DNA of 64,000 nucleotides from an uncultured Prevotellaceae bacterium (GTDB taxonomy: Bacteria; Bacteroidota; Bacteroidia; Bacteroidales; Bacteroidaceae), in NCBI GenBank assembly GCA_900315075.1, contig OMXV01000034.1, positions 20,221 through 84,220 on the forward strand. Reading direction: 5' to 3'. Below, one piece after another: positions 17,091-26,038 of this stretch. The notes below the pieces were generated by a model, which was given only the letters and a program-made list of their open reading frames with translations, was not told where the DNA came from and ran no database searches. A program made the translations under genes and the position numbers. Positions within the stretch are counted from its first letter, which is position 1. Every line of letters starts with the position of its first letter.

Positions 17091-20000
17091 ATGAAACGCT
17101 TGAAAATAGACTGTTTTATACCTTGTGATGACCTCAGCCAGATTGAAGCAACGGTAGGTCAGTTGAGAACAGACAAGACTATCCGCCATATTTTCCTGAT
17201 GATAGGAAAGGGTGTGAAAGTTGAGCAATGCCCCTCGGATTGTACTTTATTGGAAGTTGACCGCTTGCAATCCAGTGCCACCATACAGTTGTTGGCCGAA
17301 AATGCCATGGCAGAATATATCATATTGGTTACCAAGACTACCATGGTGAAGATGGGGCTCTATGCCACCGACCGTCTGCTGCGAGTGTCTCAGGATGCTG
17401 ATGCCGCCATGGTGTATGCCGACCACTATTCATGGGAGGATGGCCGACTGGTGAAGCATCCGGTGATAGACTATCAGTTGGGCAGTGTGCGCGATGATTT
17501 CGATTTCGGGTCGTTGCTGCTATTCCGCACCGATGTTGTCAAGGCATACTGTAGGCAAGAGTCTATCAGGGAATATCAATATGCCGGACTTTATGACTTG
17601 CGATTGTATATTAGCAGGAATAGTAAGATTTTACATCTCAATGAGTTTCTCTATACAGAGCAGGAATTAGACCTGAGGGCAAGTGGCGAGAAACAATTCG
17701 ACTATGTGAATCCTCGCAATCGTGAGGTGCAGATAGAGATGGAGCAAGCCGCGACACATCATCTCGCTAAAATCGGAGCATTGGTAGATACGAAAAAATA
17801 TCAGAAACTAAGGTTCGACGAACAAGAATTTGACTTTGAAGCTTCGGTGGTGATACCAGTTTTCAATCGTGTGAAAACCATCCGCGACGCTGTAGATTCA
17901 GCTCTCGGACAAAAGACAACATTTAAATATAATGTCATTGTGGTGGACAACCATTCCACCGATGGAACCACAGAACTATTGGAGGCATACGACGACACCC
18001 GCTTGGTGCATATCATCCCACAACGAGATGATTTGGGAATCGGCGGATGCTGGAATGTGGCTGTGAATGCCGACCAGTGTGGACGCTTCGCCGTACAACT
18101 CGACAGCGACGACCTCTATTCCTCGCCGACAACACTGCAGCAGATAGTAGATGCATTCTATAGTCAGCAGGCAGCAATGGTCATCGGTGCATACCGTATG
18201 TGCGACTTCAACCTCAATACACTGCCGCCCGGACTCATAGACCATCGGGAGTGGACAGATGACAACGGATGCAACAATGCCTTGCGTATCAACGGACTGG
18301 GTGCCCCAAGGGCTTTCTTCACACCATTGGTCAGACAGATACAATTCCCCAACACCAGTTATGGTGAGGACTATGCCTTAGGATTAGCGTTCAGTCGCAC
18401 ATATCGCATAGGAAGAATCTACGACGAACTATATCTTTGCCGTAGGTGGGGTGGAAATAGCGATGCCGCTCTGAGTATCGAGCGTGTGAATGCCAATAAC
18501 CTCTATAAAGACAGGTTGAGAACACTTGAAATCCTGGCGCGTCAGAAGTCGCCAGCGGACAATGGCGCAGAGGAAGATTCCCTTGAGCGGTTTTTCAACC
18601 GCCAGATGGAAAGATGGCCGGATGCACGACAGAGATACCGTGAGCTACACGATGTACAGACACGTCAATTGGTGTCGGATGCGATGACCATGGAAATGGT
18701 GGTGCAGTGGAATCCGGCACGGATGGTATCGACAGGTGCAAAAATCGACTCCAAGACTATTGCTGAGAGACCATGCTTCCTGTGTGAGAAAAACCGTCCG
18801 GCTGAGCAGATTATCAAGCCGTTTGACAATAAAATTGATATCCTGGTCAATCCCTTCCCCATTTTAGGGACACACTATACTATCCCATCGAGAAAACACC
18901 AACCACAGTTGATCAACGATATCTTCTATGAAATATATCGTTTGCTGGCAAGTTATCCGCAGTTGATGGTATTTTATAATGGACCCAAGTGTGGGGCCTC
19001 TGCTCCCGACCACCAACATCTACAGGCGGGAAGTAAGGAAATGCTCCCGCTAATCAAGGACTGGTCGAGACTGGCAAGAAACCTGCAACCTGTCATTACC
19101 ATCAATGAGGGCAACGGACTTTATGTGGTAGGCGACTATCCCTGCCATGCTTTTGCTATCCGTAGCCGTAGTAAGGACGGTGGCGAACAGCTGTTCAGAA
19201 AACTGTATGCCGCATTGCGTGAGCAGGTGACTGATACGCAGAGTGAAAAAGGGGAGGAACCGATGATAAATGTCGTGGCATGGCGACAGAACGAGGACTA
19301 CATAGCCGTGGTGTTCCCCCGCAGACGACATCGCCCGAAATGCTATACGGCCAAGGACGAGAGTCAGATGATTGTGAGTCCTGGGGCACTCGATATGTCG
19401 GGAATGATTATCACACCCCGAAAAGAGGATTTCGATGCCCTCACTGCTGATAAAGCCGTGGCAATCTTGAAAGAGGTAACTATCAGCGACAAGGATATGA
19501 AGACGGTGACTGAGGCGTTGACTGTTGGTAACACGCCCAAAGCGAAATCTGTGGCATTAGGCCGTGAGCCGGAAGTCGCCGTGGGTATCGTCAGTGGCAG
19601 CCGTCTGGAATTCTCGCTCAACAAACCCTATATGGCGAAGGGTGAGACTATCGACGGACCACAAGTGGTGGAATTCAGAGAGGGAAGCATCGTGTGGAAC
19701 GACAATGAATATCGTGAACTGGCTTTCGTGCCACGAAGCACTGATGCATCGTTCACCTTGAGCGATGTGACCATCGGCGTGGGATTCCACTGGGAGCGAC
19801 AGCAACGGCAAACTTTCCTTGGAATGCTTAAACTGGTGGTGGAGGCTGATAAAATCTATGCCATCAATTGCTTGCCCGTGGAGCAATACTTGGCCAGTGT
19901 CATCTCAAGCGAGATGAGTGCCAACGCATCGGTGGAACTGCTGAAAGCACATGCTGTGATTTCACGTAGTTGGCTGCTCGCCCAGATGGAAAAACGCAAG

Positions 20001-20867
20001 AAACTCAGCGGAGAGGGTGGGGGATTCTTCTCGTTTGTCAAGAAGGATGATGAAATCATCAGATGGTACGACCGTGAGGACCACACCATCTTTGACGTTT
20101 GTGCCGATGACCATTGTCAACGTTATCAGGGCATCACTCATGCCATGGATACTAAGGTGGTGGAGGCACTCAGGACAACCATCGGTCAAGTACTCATGTA
20201 TGAGGATGAAATCTGCGATGCTCGTTTCAGCAAATGTTGTGGCGGTGCTACAGAGGAATTCCAGTATTGTTGGGAGAATATCCGTAAGCCCTATCTGGCG
20301 GCTGTGGCTGACAGTACTACCACGCTGCTGCCCGACCTGACCGTGGAACGGAATGCACAAAAATGGATACGCTCGGCACCGGCGGCTTTTTGCAATACGA
20401 AGGACAAAAAGGTACTTGCCCAGGTGCTTAATGATTATGATACTGAAACACCCGATTTCTACCGTTGGCGTGTGGAATACACCCAGGAACAATTGTCACA
20501 GCTTATTGCCAGGAAAATGGAGATGGATTTTGGAGGAATCCTTGCGCTTGTTCCCGTGGAAAGGGGTGGCAGCGGCAGAATCTCCAAATTGCGCATAGAG
20601 GGTACGAAGCGCACTATGACTATCGGTAAGGAATTGGAAATCAGACGGATATTGAGCGAAACACACTTGCTCAGTTCGGCATTCGTGGTGGACACCAAGG
20701 GTAAGACCGATGGACTACCCGAGAAGTTTATCCTCACTGGCGCAGGCTGGGGGCATGGCGTGGGGTTATGTCAGATAGGTGCCGCCGTCATGGGCGAGAA
20801 AGGCTATCAATACGATGACATCCTCCTGCATTACTACCAAGGTGCACAAATCAAGAGGATGTATTAA
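17091..20867 (+). CDS. Four-module fusion: two GT-A-like glycosyltransferase modules, DUF4922 (HIT-like) and SpoIID domain
   Basis: The 1258 residues divide into four parts. Residues 1-235 are a degenerate GT-A-like module. Residues ~250-480 are a GT2 module (ASVVIPVFNR at 250, VVDNHSTDG, DSDD near 336). Residues ~540-790 match DUF4922, a GalT/Ap4A-phosphorylase-like HIT fold (RPCFLCEKNRP, ILVNPFPILGTHYTIPSR, PDHQHLQAG near 642). Residues ~830-1258 are a SpoIID domain (CLPVEQYLASVISSEM near 926, including the catalytic-type Glu; GWGHGVGLCQIGA near 1219). SpoIID cuts peptide-free glycan strands, normally outside the cytoplasm, yet no signal peptide is seen. Two AmpG-like transporters follow, pointing to muropeptide or sugar recycling. 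The pathway is inferred. Confidence 0.85.
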   Translation: MKRLKIDCFIPCDDLSQIEATVGQLRTDKTIRHIFLMIGKGVKVEQCPSDCTLLEVDRLQSSATIQLLAENAMAEYIILVTKTTMVKMGLYATDRLLRVSQDADAAMVYADHYSWEDGRLVKHPVIDYQLGSVRDDFDFGSLLLFRTDVVKAYCRQESIREYQYAGLYDLRLYISRNSKILHLNEFLYTEQELDLRASGEKQFDYVNPRNREVQIEMEQAATHHLAKIGALVDTKKYQKLRFDEQEFDFEASVVIPVFNRVKTIRDAVDSALGQKTTFKYNVIVVDNHSTDGTTELLEAYDDTRLVHIIPQRDDLGIGGCWNVAVNADQCGRFAVQLDSDDLYSSPTTLQQIVDAFYSQQAAMVIGAYRMCDFNLNTLPPGLIDHREWTDDNGCNNALRINGLGAPRAFFTPLVRQIQFPNTSYGEDYALGLAFSRTYRIGRIYDELYLCRRWGGNSDAALSIERVNANNLYKDRLRTLEILARQKSPADNGAEEDSLERFFNRQMERWPDARQRYRELHDVQTRQLVSDAMTMEMVVQWNPARMVSTGAKIDSKTIAERPCFLCEKNRPAEQIIKPFDNKIDILVNPFPILGTHYTIPSRKHQPQLINDIFYEIYRLLASYPQLMVFYNGPKCGASAPDHQHLQAGSKEMLPLIKDWSRLARNLQPVITINEGNGLYVVGDYPCHAFAIRSRSKDGGEQLFRKLYAALREQVTDTQSEKGEEPMINVVAWRQNEDYIAVVFPRRRHRPKCYTAKDESQMIVSPGALDMSGMIITPRKEDFDALTADKAVAILKEVTISDKDMKTVTEALTVGNTPKAKSVALGREPEVAVGIVSGSRLEFSLNKPYMAKGETIDGPQVVEFREGSIVWNDNEYRELAFVPRSTDASFTLSDVTIGVGFHWERQQRQTFLGMLKLVVEADKIYAINCLPVEQYLASVISSEMSANASVELLKAHAVISRSWLLAQMEKRKKLSGEGGGFFSFVKKDDEIIRWYDREDHTIFDVCADDHCQRYQGITHAMDTKVVEALRTTIGQVLMYEDEICDARFSKCCGGATEEFQYCWENIRKPYLAAVADSTTTLLPDLTVERNAQKWIRSAPAAFCNTKDKKVLAQVLNDYDTETPDFYRWRVEYTQEQLSQLIARKMEMDFGGILALVPVERGGSGRISKLRIEGTKRTMTIGKELEIRRILSETHLLSSAFVVDTKGKTDGLPEKFILTGAGWGHGVGLCQIGAAVMGEKGYQYDDILLHYYQGAQIKRMY

Positions 20868-20960
20868 AGTTAGGAGTTAGAAGTTAGGAGTTAGAAGTTA
20901 GGAGTTAGAAGTTAGGAGTTAGAAGTTAGGATTTATAAGTTATAAGTTAGGAGTTAGAAG
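20868..20960. repeat. GTTAGGAGTTAGAA tandem repeat
   Basis: About six units of the type GTTAGGAGTTAGAA follow directly after the fusion gene. The same family occurs near 3267, 6928, 35305 and 41605. Confidence 0.8.
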
Positions 20961-21056
20961 TGACTTAGAGATAAGAGGTGGTTCTCAGAGTGTTCACTTT
21001 GCTGCAACATTGTTGCAGCGTAAATAATAAAACCATTGCAGCGTAAATAATAAATA

Positions 21057-22358
21057 ATGAAAAATAATAAAAAAATCACTCCCTGGGCATGGGTGCCCAC
21101 ATTATATTTTGCTGAAGGATTGCCAAATGTGGTGGTGATGACCGTGGCGGTTGTCATGTATATGGAAATGGGCATGACCGATACCGAAATAGCCCTTTAT
21201 ACCAGTTGGCTGGGATTGCCCTGGGTTATAAAACCGCTGTGGAGCCCGTTTGTCGATTTGTTCAAGACCAAGCGTTGGTGGGTGCTCGCCATGCAACTGC
21301 TCTTGGGAGCGGCATTTGCTGGTGTGGCATTTATGGTGAATACGGATTTCTGGTTCCAGGGAACCATGTTCTTCTTTTTCCTTATGGCATTTTCCAGTGC
21401 CACGCACGACATTGCCGCTGACGGCTTCTACATGCTCGACCTCGACAGCCATGACCAGTCTTGGTTTGTCGGCATCCGCAACACGTTCTACCGCATTGCC
21501 GTAATTTTCGGACAAGGTGCGCTCGTGTGGATAGCAGGCGAATTGCAGAAGAAATACCCTGACAGCAAGGCTTTTACCTGGAGCCTTATCTTCTTTTTCC
21601 TCGCCGCCATATTCATCGCTATCTGGCTTTATCACCGTTTTGCCATGCCGAGACCTGTTGACCGTGACAATGAGGGATTGACAGCACGCGACGTGGTACG
21701 AGGATTGTGGCAGATGCTGTCATCGTTCTTCACCAAGGTGCCGGTCAAGCAAGTCGTATTCGTGCTACTCTTCTTGTTGCTCTATCGTTTCCCAGAGGCT
21801 ATGTTAACCAAGATGGCAAGCACTTTCTTACTCCGTCCGATGGAGGAGGGCGGATTGGGCCTGACGAAGGAGGCATTCGGCCTGGCATACGGCACTGTAG
21901 GTCTCGTTGGCCTGCTTTTGGGCGGTATTGTGGGTGGCATGCTTGCCAGTCGTGACGGACTGAAACGCTGGCTGTGGCCGTTTGTTTGTGCCATCACTTT
22001 GCCCGACATCGTGTATGTGTATCTTAGTGTAGCACAGCCTGGCAGTTTGTGGCTCGTTAGCACATGCCTGTTCATAGAACAGTTTGGCTACGGCTTGGGA
22101 TTCACCGCTCTCACTCTCTATATGCTCTATTACAGCCAGGGAGAGTTCAAAACTTCCCATTATGCTATCTGTACGGGACTGTCTTATCTCGGACTGATGC
22201 TCCCGGGCATGGTGTCGGGATGGATAAAGGATGCTGTGGGTTACCAGACCTTCTTTATCATGGTAATGTTCTTCTGTATCATCACCTTTGCCGTAGCAGC
22301 ATTCATCAAAATTGACCCTGAATTTGGTAAGAAAGTAAAATCTAAGAAGGATGCCTGA
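21057..22358 (+). CDS. AmpG-like MFS transporter (muropeptide permease family)
   Basis: This 433-residue membrane protein has 12 predicted hydrophobic segments. Its start resembles AmpG: WVPTLYFAEGLPNVVVMTVAVVMYMEMGMTDTEIALYTSWLGLPWVIKPLWSPFVD, and SSATHDIAADGFYML follows. AmpG proteins import anhydro-muropeptides into the cytoplasm for recycling. It lies after the SpoIID-containing fusion gene and overlaps the next MFS gene by 8 bases, so the three probably work together. The exact substrate cannot be told from sequence. Confidence 0.85.
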   Translation: MKNNKKITPWAWVPTLYFAEGLPNVVVMTVAVVMYMEMGMTDTEIALYTSWLGLPWVIKPLWSPFVDLFKTKRWWVLAMQLLLGAAFAGVAFMVNTDFWFQGTMFFFFLMAFSSATHDIAADGFYMLDLDSHDQSWFVGIRNTFYRIAVIFGQGALVWIAGELQKKYPDSKAFTWSLIFFFLAAIFIAIWLYHRFAMPRPVDRDNEGLTARDVVRGLWQMLSSFFTKVPVKQVVFVLLFLLLYRFPEAMLTKMASTFLLRPMEEGGLGLTKEAFGLAYGTVGLVGLLLGGIVGGMLASRDGLKRWLWPFVCAITLPDIVYVYLSVAQPGSLWLVSTCLFIEQFGYGLGFTALTLYMLYYSQGEFKTSHYAICTGLSYLGLMLPGMVSGWIKDAVGYQTFFIMVMFFCIITFAVAAFIKIDPEFGKKVKSKKDA

Positions 22359-23667
22359 TACCTCGTCTTCCTCCAACCGTGAGCGTTATGTATGGCCGTT
22401 GTGGCTGTGGAGTGGAGCTTTGTGCTTCGTCCGCGGTGTGATGTTTGTGTCGATTATGATGATTGGAATGATGGCCTATAAACGATTAGGACTGTCGGAC
22501 ACAATGGCGTCACTGTCGATGGCCGTGCTCTTTCTGCCCGTGGCGATAAGGCCTTTGTATGCCTGGTTTATCCGTAGAGCGGGTAAGGTGAAGAGGTGGA
22601 TTATCGGCACAGAGGTGGTTTTTGCTGTGGCGATGATGGAGGTGGCTGCAAACATCATTAGTACGTCGTGGGAATGGAAGGTATGGCTGTGGATGGTGGT
22701 GGCATCATTGGCATGGGCTGTGCATGGTGTGGCTGCCGATGAAATCTGTTTCAGTGAGTTGGCGGGAGAAAGACGTCGGCGCATAGAAATAGGTGCCAAC
22801 GTCTTTGCCATTGCGGTGATGTTTGCCGGTGGTATGATGGTGATGGTGGCTGGCAATATGGAGGTGCTTGGAATCGGCAATGTGGAGAGCGTGGGTGCAT
22901 ACGAGTTGGGCACAGCATGGGCCTCGGCCTTTAAGGTGTCGGCAGCCATTGCGGTTACTTGTATGGCACTGCTTTTGTTGACGTTGCCTGTCAATACCGT
23001 CATCAAAGATATTGGCAATAGGAAGACTTTTGAGAAGCGAAAGGAACAAATGCTGTCGTTGATACGTGTGCCGCTCACTTGGAAGATGACAGGGGTGGCG
23101 GCGCTGTTCACGTTGGCTCAGGCTTTTATGGTTAGGGGGGTGCCACTGTTTGTGGCCAGCCAGGCAAACATCGGTGGCTTGGCTTTAGGGCCCCAGGAGG
23201 TAGCCTTTGTGCTTTTCACTGTAGGGATGATGACTTTGGCCTTCGGACTGGCTATCGGAGTGAAGGTAATACATTCTAATGGCTTGCACCGGTGGTTATG
23301 GCCCATGGCAGTGGCTGTGGTGCTACCGAATGCTATCTATGTCTATTTGGCATTCTCGATGCCGTCGGATGTGGCTACTGTTAGTCTTTATGTTGGCATG
23401 GCTCAGTTGCTTTGTGGTTTTGGAATGGCTGCGCTATTAGAATATATGTTGGATTTCTGCCAGTCGGGGCAAAATCGCAAAAAACGTTTTTATGCCTGCT
23501 TGTCGTTATTAGCATTCCTATTGATGATCACGGGAATGCTCACGGGTGCCATGCAGGACTACTTAGGTTTCCGAAAATTCTTCACACTTATCCTGCTATT
23601 TGCTGTCACCATCTTTGTTGTTATGGCTTGGAGAGCAAAATTGGAAAAAGAAAACGAAGACGACTAA
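22351..23667 (+). CDS. Second AmpG-like MFS transporter
   Basis: This 438-residue, 12-segment membrane protein is a diverged paralogue of the preceding transporter. Both share the layout of an early WPLWLWSGALCFVRGVMFVSIMMIGMMAYKRLGL-type first segment and the AVHGVAADEICFSEL motif at the place of ATHDIAADG. The ATG at 22351 lies inside the end of the upstream gene, indicating translational coupling. The pair could form a two-component import system or handle two related muropeptide species; this is inference from gene order. Confidence 0.8.
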   Translation: MPDTSSSSNRERYVWPLWLWSGALCFVRGVMFVSIMMIGMMAYKRLGLSDTMASLSMAVLFLPVAIRPLYAWFIRRAGKVKRWIIGTEVVFAVAMMEVAANIISTSWEWKVWLWMVVASLAWAVHGVAADEICFSELAGERRRRIEIGANVFAIAVMFAGGMMVMVAGNMEVLGIGNVESVGAYELGTAWASAFKVSAAIAVTCMALLLLTLPVNTVIKDIGNRKTFEKRKEQMLSLIRVPLTWKMTGVAALFTLAQAFMVRGVPLFVASQANIGGLALGPQEVAFVLFTVGMMTLAFGLAIGVKVIHSNGLHRWLWPMAVAVVLPNAIYVYLAFSMPSDVATVSLYVGMAQLLCGFGMAALLEYMLDFCQSGQNRKKRFYACLSLLAFLLMITGMLTGAMQDYLGFRKFFTLILLFAVTIFVVMAWRAKLEKENEDD

Positions 23668-23681
23668 AGAGTGTCTAAAGT

Positions 23682-24566
23682 CTAAATCCCGAACCTCTTG
23701 ACAATTTCTCCGTATTCGTCGATGCGGCGGTCGCGGAGGAAAGGCCACCAGCGACGCACTTGCTCGCTGTGAGAGATGTCGATGCTGATGATGGCAGCTT
23801 CCTCTTCGCTTTCGCTGGCACGGAAAAGGATTTCACCCTGAGGCCCAGCGACAAAACTGCTTCCCCAGAACTGTATGCCATTGGTCTGACCAGAGGGGTC
23901 GGGCTCATGACCTACACGGTTGACGGCCACCACGGGCAGGCCGTTTGCTACAGCATGACCGCGTTGTACGGTGGTCCATGCCTCCCGTTGCCGTTGTTGC
24001 TCCTCAGGAGTGTCGCTGCTTTCATAGCCGATGGCAGTGGGGTAGATGAGCAGGTCGGCACCTTGGAGCGCCATCAGGCGTGCTGCCTCGGGATACCATT
24101 GGTCCCAGCAGACCATCACGCCAAGGCGTCCCACGCTGGTGTCGATGGGTTGGAACCCCAAGTCGCCAGGTGTGAAGTAGAATTTCTCGTAGTAGGCGGG
24201 GTCGTCGGGAATATGCATTTTGCGATAGATGCCGGCGATGTTACCATCGCGCTCCAAGACCACAGCCGTATTGTGATACAGGCCAGGAGCACGCCGCTCG
24301 AAGAGTGAGGTGACAATTACCACGTTGAGACGATTTGCTATCTCGCCGAAAAACCGTGTGGATGGTCCCGGGATGGGTTCTGCGAGGTCGAAATTGTTCA
24401 CATCCTCTACCTGACAGAAATAGGGTGTGTTGTGCAGTTCTTGAAGCACGATGAGCTGGGCACCACGTGCCGCTAAGTCGTCGATGGCTTCTGCCATACG
24501 GCGGAGGTTATCTTCTTTGTCTGCTGTCTTTCGCTGTTGCAGTAAACCGATTGTTAGTGATTTCAT
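23682..24566 (-). CDS. aguB: N-carbamoylputrescine amidase
   Basis: This 294-residue nitrilase-superfamily enzyme releases ammonia and CO2 from N-carbamoylputrescine to give putrescine. The catalytic triad is visible: Glu in VLQELHNTPYFCQ, Lys in YRKMHIPDDP and Cys in GVMVCWDQWYPEAARLMAL. The family-specific TAIGYE and WTTVQRGHAVANGLPVVAVNRVG are present. The start overlaps the end of aguA by four bases, the usual pairing for the agmatine route of polyamine synthesis. Confidence 0.93.
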   Translation of the reverse strand: MKSLTIGLLQQRKTADKEDNLRRMAEAIDDLAARGAQLIVLQELHNTPYFCQVEDVNNFDLAEPIPGPSTRFFGEIANRLNVVIVTSLFERRAPGLYHNTAVVLERDGNIAGIYRKMHIPDDPAYYEKFYFTPGDLGFQPIDTSVGRLGVMVCWDQWYPEAARLMALQGADLLIYPTAIGYESSDTPEEQQRQREAWTTVQRGHAVANGLPVVAVNRVGHEPDPSGQTNGIQFWGSSFVAGPQGEILFRASESEEEAAIISIDISHSEQVRRWWPFLRDRRIDEYGEIVKRFGI

Positions 24567-25621
24567 ATTATGTAGGTTTTTAAAAGCCTTGGATATTGCA
24601 TGGTGAGACAGTGGAGTGAACCATGCTGTCGGACTACCACACGGGCGTCGATACCGATGATATCGAGGCCGGGGAAGGCGAGCGAGATGGTCTCACAGGC
24701 AATGGTGTCGAGGTCGGGTTGATTGTAAGTGGGAACAAGAACGGCACCATTGAGGATGACGAAATTGGCGTAGGTGGCAGGCAGCCGTTCACCGTCGTCG
24801 AAAATGGGGTGGGGCATAGGTAATCGTAGAAGACGATAGGGGTGTCCGTCGGGAGTGCGCAGTGTGCGGAGCTGTTGCTCTAATGCCTGAAAATCCTCAT
24901 ATTGAGGGTCGCCTTCATCGTCGCATCCTACATAGAGTAGAGTGTCGTATGGAGCGATACGGACGATGGTGTCGATATGTCCATCGGTGTCGTCGCCGAT
25001 GAGGTTGCCATGGTCGAGCCAGATGATGTGTTGGGCATGTAGTCGCTGGAGCAGTTGTGTCTCAATCTCTTCCCGGGTGAGGGGTTGGTTGCGATGGGGT
25101 GCCAACAGACAGATGCTGGTGGTGAAGATAATCCCCTCGCCATTGCTCTCTATCGAACCTCCTTCAAGTACAAAGTCATCGTGGTTTTCGACAGGGTATT
25201 GAAACAGACCTTGCGCGGCCATCTTGCTGGTAATCTGGTTGTCGAGAGCGGCAGGGAATTTCTCTCCCCAGCCGTTGAAACGGAAATCGAGCACGATGCC
25301 GGCACCCTTTCCGTCGGTCAGTGTGATGCCGCCGTGGTCGCGCGCCCAGGTGTCGTTGGTAGCACATTCGCAGAATAAGATTTTTTGTAGCGCTTCTGGG
25401 CTGAGCGCTTGCTCTAATCTCTGGCGAACGGCTTCGGGGCTGGGCGTGACAATGACCAATCTCTCATAGCGAGTGATGGCGTCGGCCATTTGGATAAATG
25501 TCTCCGTAATCTCTTCTAAGTAGGGCTTCCAGTCGGTATCGGCATGTGGCCATGTCAACTGGATGGCATCCTGTGGATACCATTCGGCAGGGAGATGAAG
25601 GCCGGTATGTGTCGTTTTCAT
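24563..25621 (-). CDS. aguA: Agmatine deiminase
   Basis: This 352-residue enzyme converts agmatine to N-carbamoylputrescine. It begins LHLPAEWYPQDAIQLTWPHADTDW, has CATNDTWARDHGGITL and DFRFNGWGEKFPA, and carries the catalytic Cys in GSLHCLTMQYPR near the C-terminus. The ATG at 25621 is chosen because a -7 promoter element lies 31 bases upstream inside the longer open frame. With aguB it makes putrescine from arginine-derived agmatine. No arginine decarboxylase gene is in the window. Confidence 0.93.
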   Translation of the reverse strand: MKTTHTGLHLPAEWYPQDAIQLTWPHADTDWKPYLEEITETFIQMADAITRYERLVIVTPSPEAVRQRLEQALSPEALQKILFCECATNDTWARDHGGITLTDGKGAGIVLDFRFNGWGEKFPAALDNQITSKMAAQGLFQYPVENHDDFVLEGGSIESNGEGIIFTTSICLLAPHRNQPLTREEIETQLLQRLHAQHIIWLDHGNLIGDDTDGHIDTIVRIAPYDTLLYVGCDDEGDPQYEDFQALEQQLRTLRTPDGHPYRLLRLPMPHPIFDDGERLPATYANFVILNGAVLVPTYNQPDLDTIACETISLAFPGLDIIGIDARVVVRQHGSLHCLTMQYPRLLKTYII

Positions 25622-25651
25622 TCGTCTTCTCTTATTTGTCGGATTGTCAAT

Positions 25652-25660
25652 GCAAAGATA
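25652..25660 (-). promoter_or_regulatory. -7 promoter element for aguA-aguB
   Basis: The minus strand reads TATCTTTGC, 31 bases before the aguA ATG. It is part of a repeated GCAAAGATAGTGCAAGG motif. Confidence 0.6.
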
Positions 25661-25729
25661 GTGCAAGGCGAGCGAAATTCAAAATAAAAAGTATTTTAAT
25701 TTTAATTTCCGAGCCGCAGCCTATCTTAT

Positions 25730-25902
25730 CCAAAGTTTCGCAAGTCCTCAACTTCAAGGTTATGAGGTCTTTAGGTTATGAGGTTATGAGGTGAGATTTG
25801 CCCAAAAATGTCGTTATCCATACATATATCACCTTAAAACCTATAAGCGTAGCGACCTCAAAACCTCAAAACCAAACGAAACTGGAGCTTGCGAAAGTTG
25901 AG
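25730..25902. mobile_element. Miniature inverted-repeat element, copy B (173 bp)
   Basis: The ends AAAGTTTCGCAAG and CTTGCGAAAGTTGAG are inverted repeats. The body matches copies A and C, including GGTTATGAGGTCTTTAGGTT. It sits exactly between the 31-base direct repeats described for this gap, longer than the 7-9-base duplications around copies A and C. Confidence 0.72.
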
Positions 25903-26005
25903 ATTTTAATTTCCGAGCCGCAGCCTATCTTATGTAAAGATAGTGCAAGGCGAGCGAATTTCTCCAAAAAAAGTGGTTTTCTTTCGTGAAATGTTTTTTT
26001 ATGTG

Positions 26006-26014
26006 TATTTTTGC
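26006..26014 (+). promoter_or_regulatory. -7 promoter element for the secreted nuclease gene
   Basis: TATTTTTGC lies 25 bases before the ATG at 26039 and argues against upstream starts in the same frame. Confidence 0.65.
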
Positions 26015-26038
26015 ACCAAAAGTTACGACTATATTACG

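Larger units (their letters stand above)
25622..26005. repeat. Nested repeat region between aguA and the nuclease gene
   Basis: A 31-base direct repeat at 25699-25729 and 25903-25933 (ending CAGCCTATCTTAT) flanks a miniature element. Outside these lie two copies of AAAGATAGTGCAAGGCGAGC at 25654-25673 and 25936-25955. No gene was seen. Confidence 0.75.
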
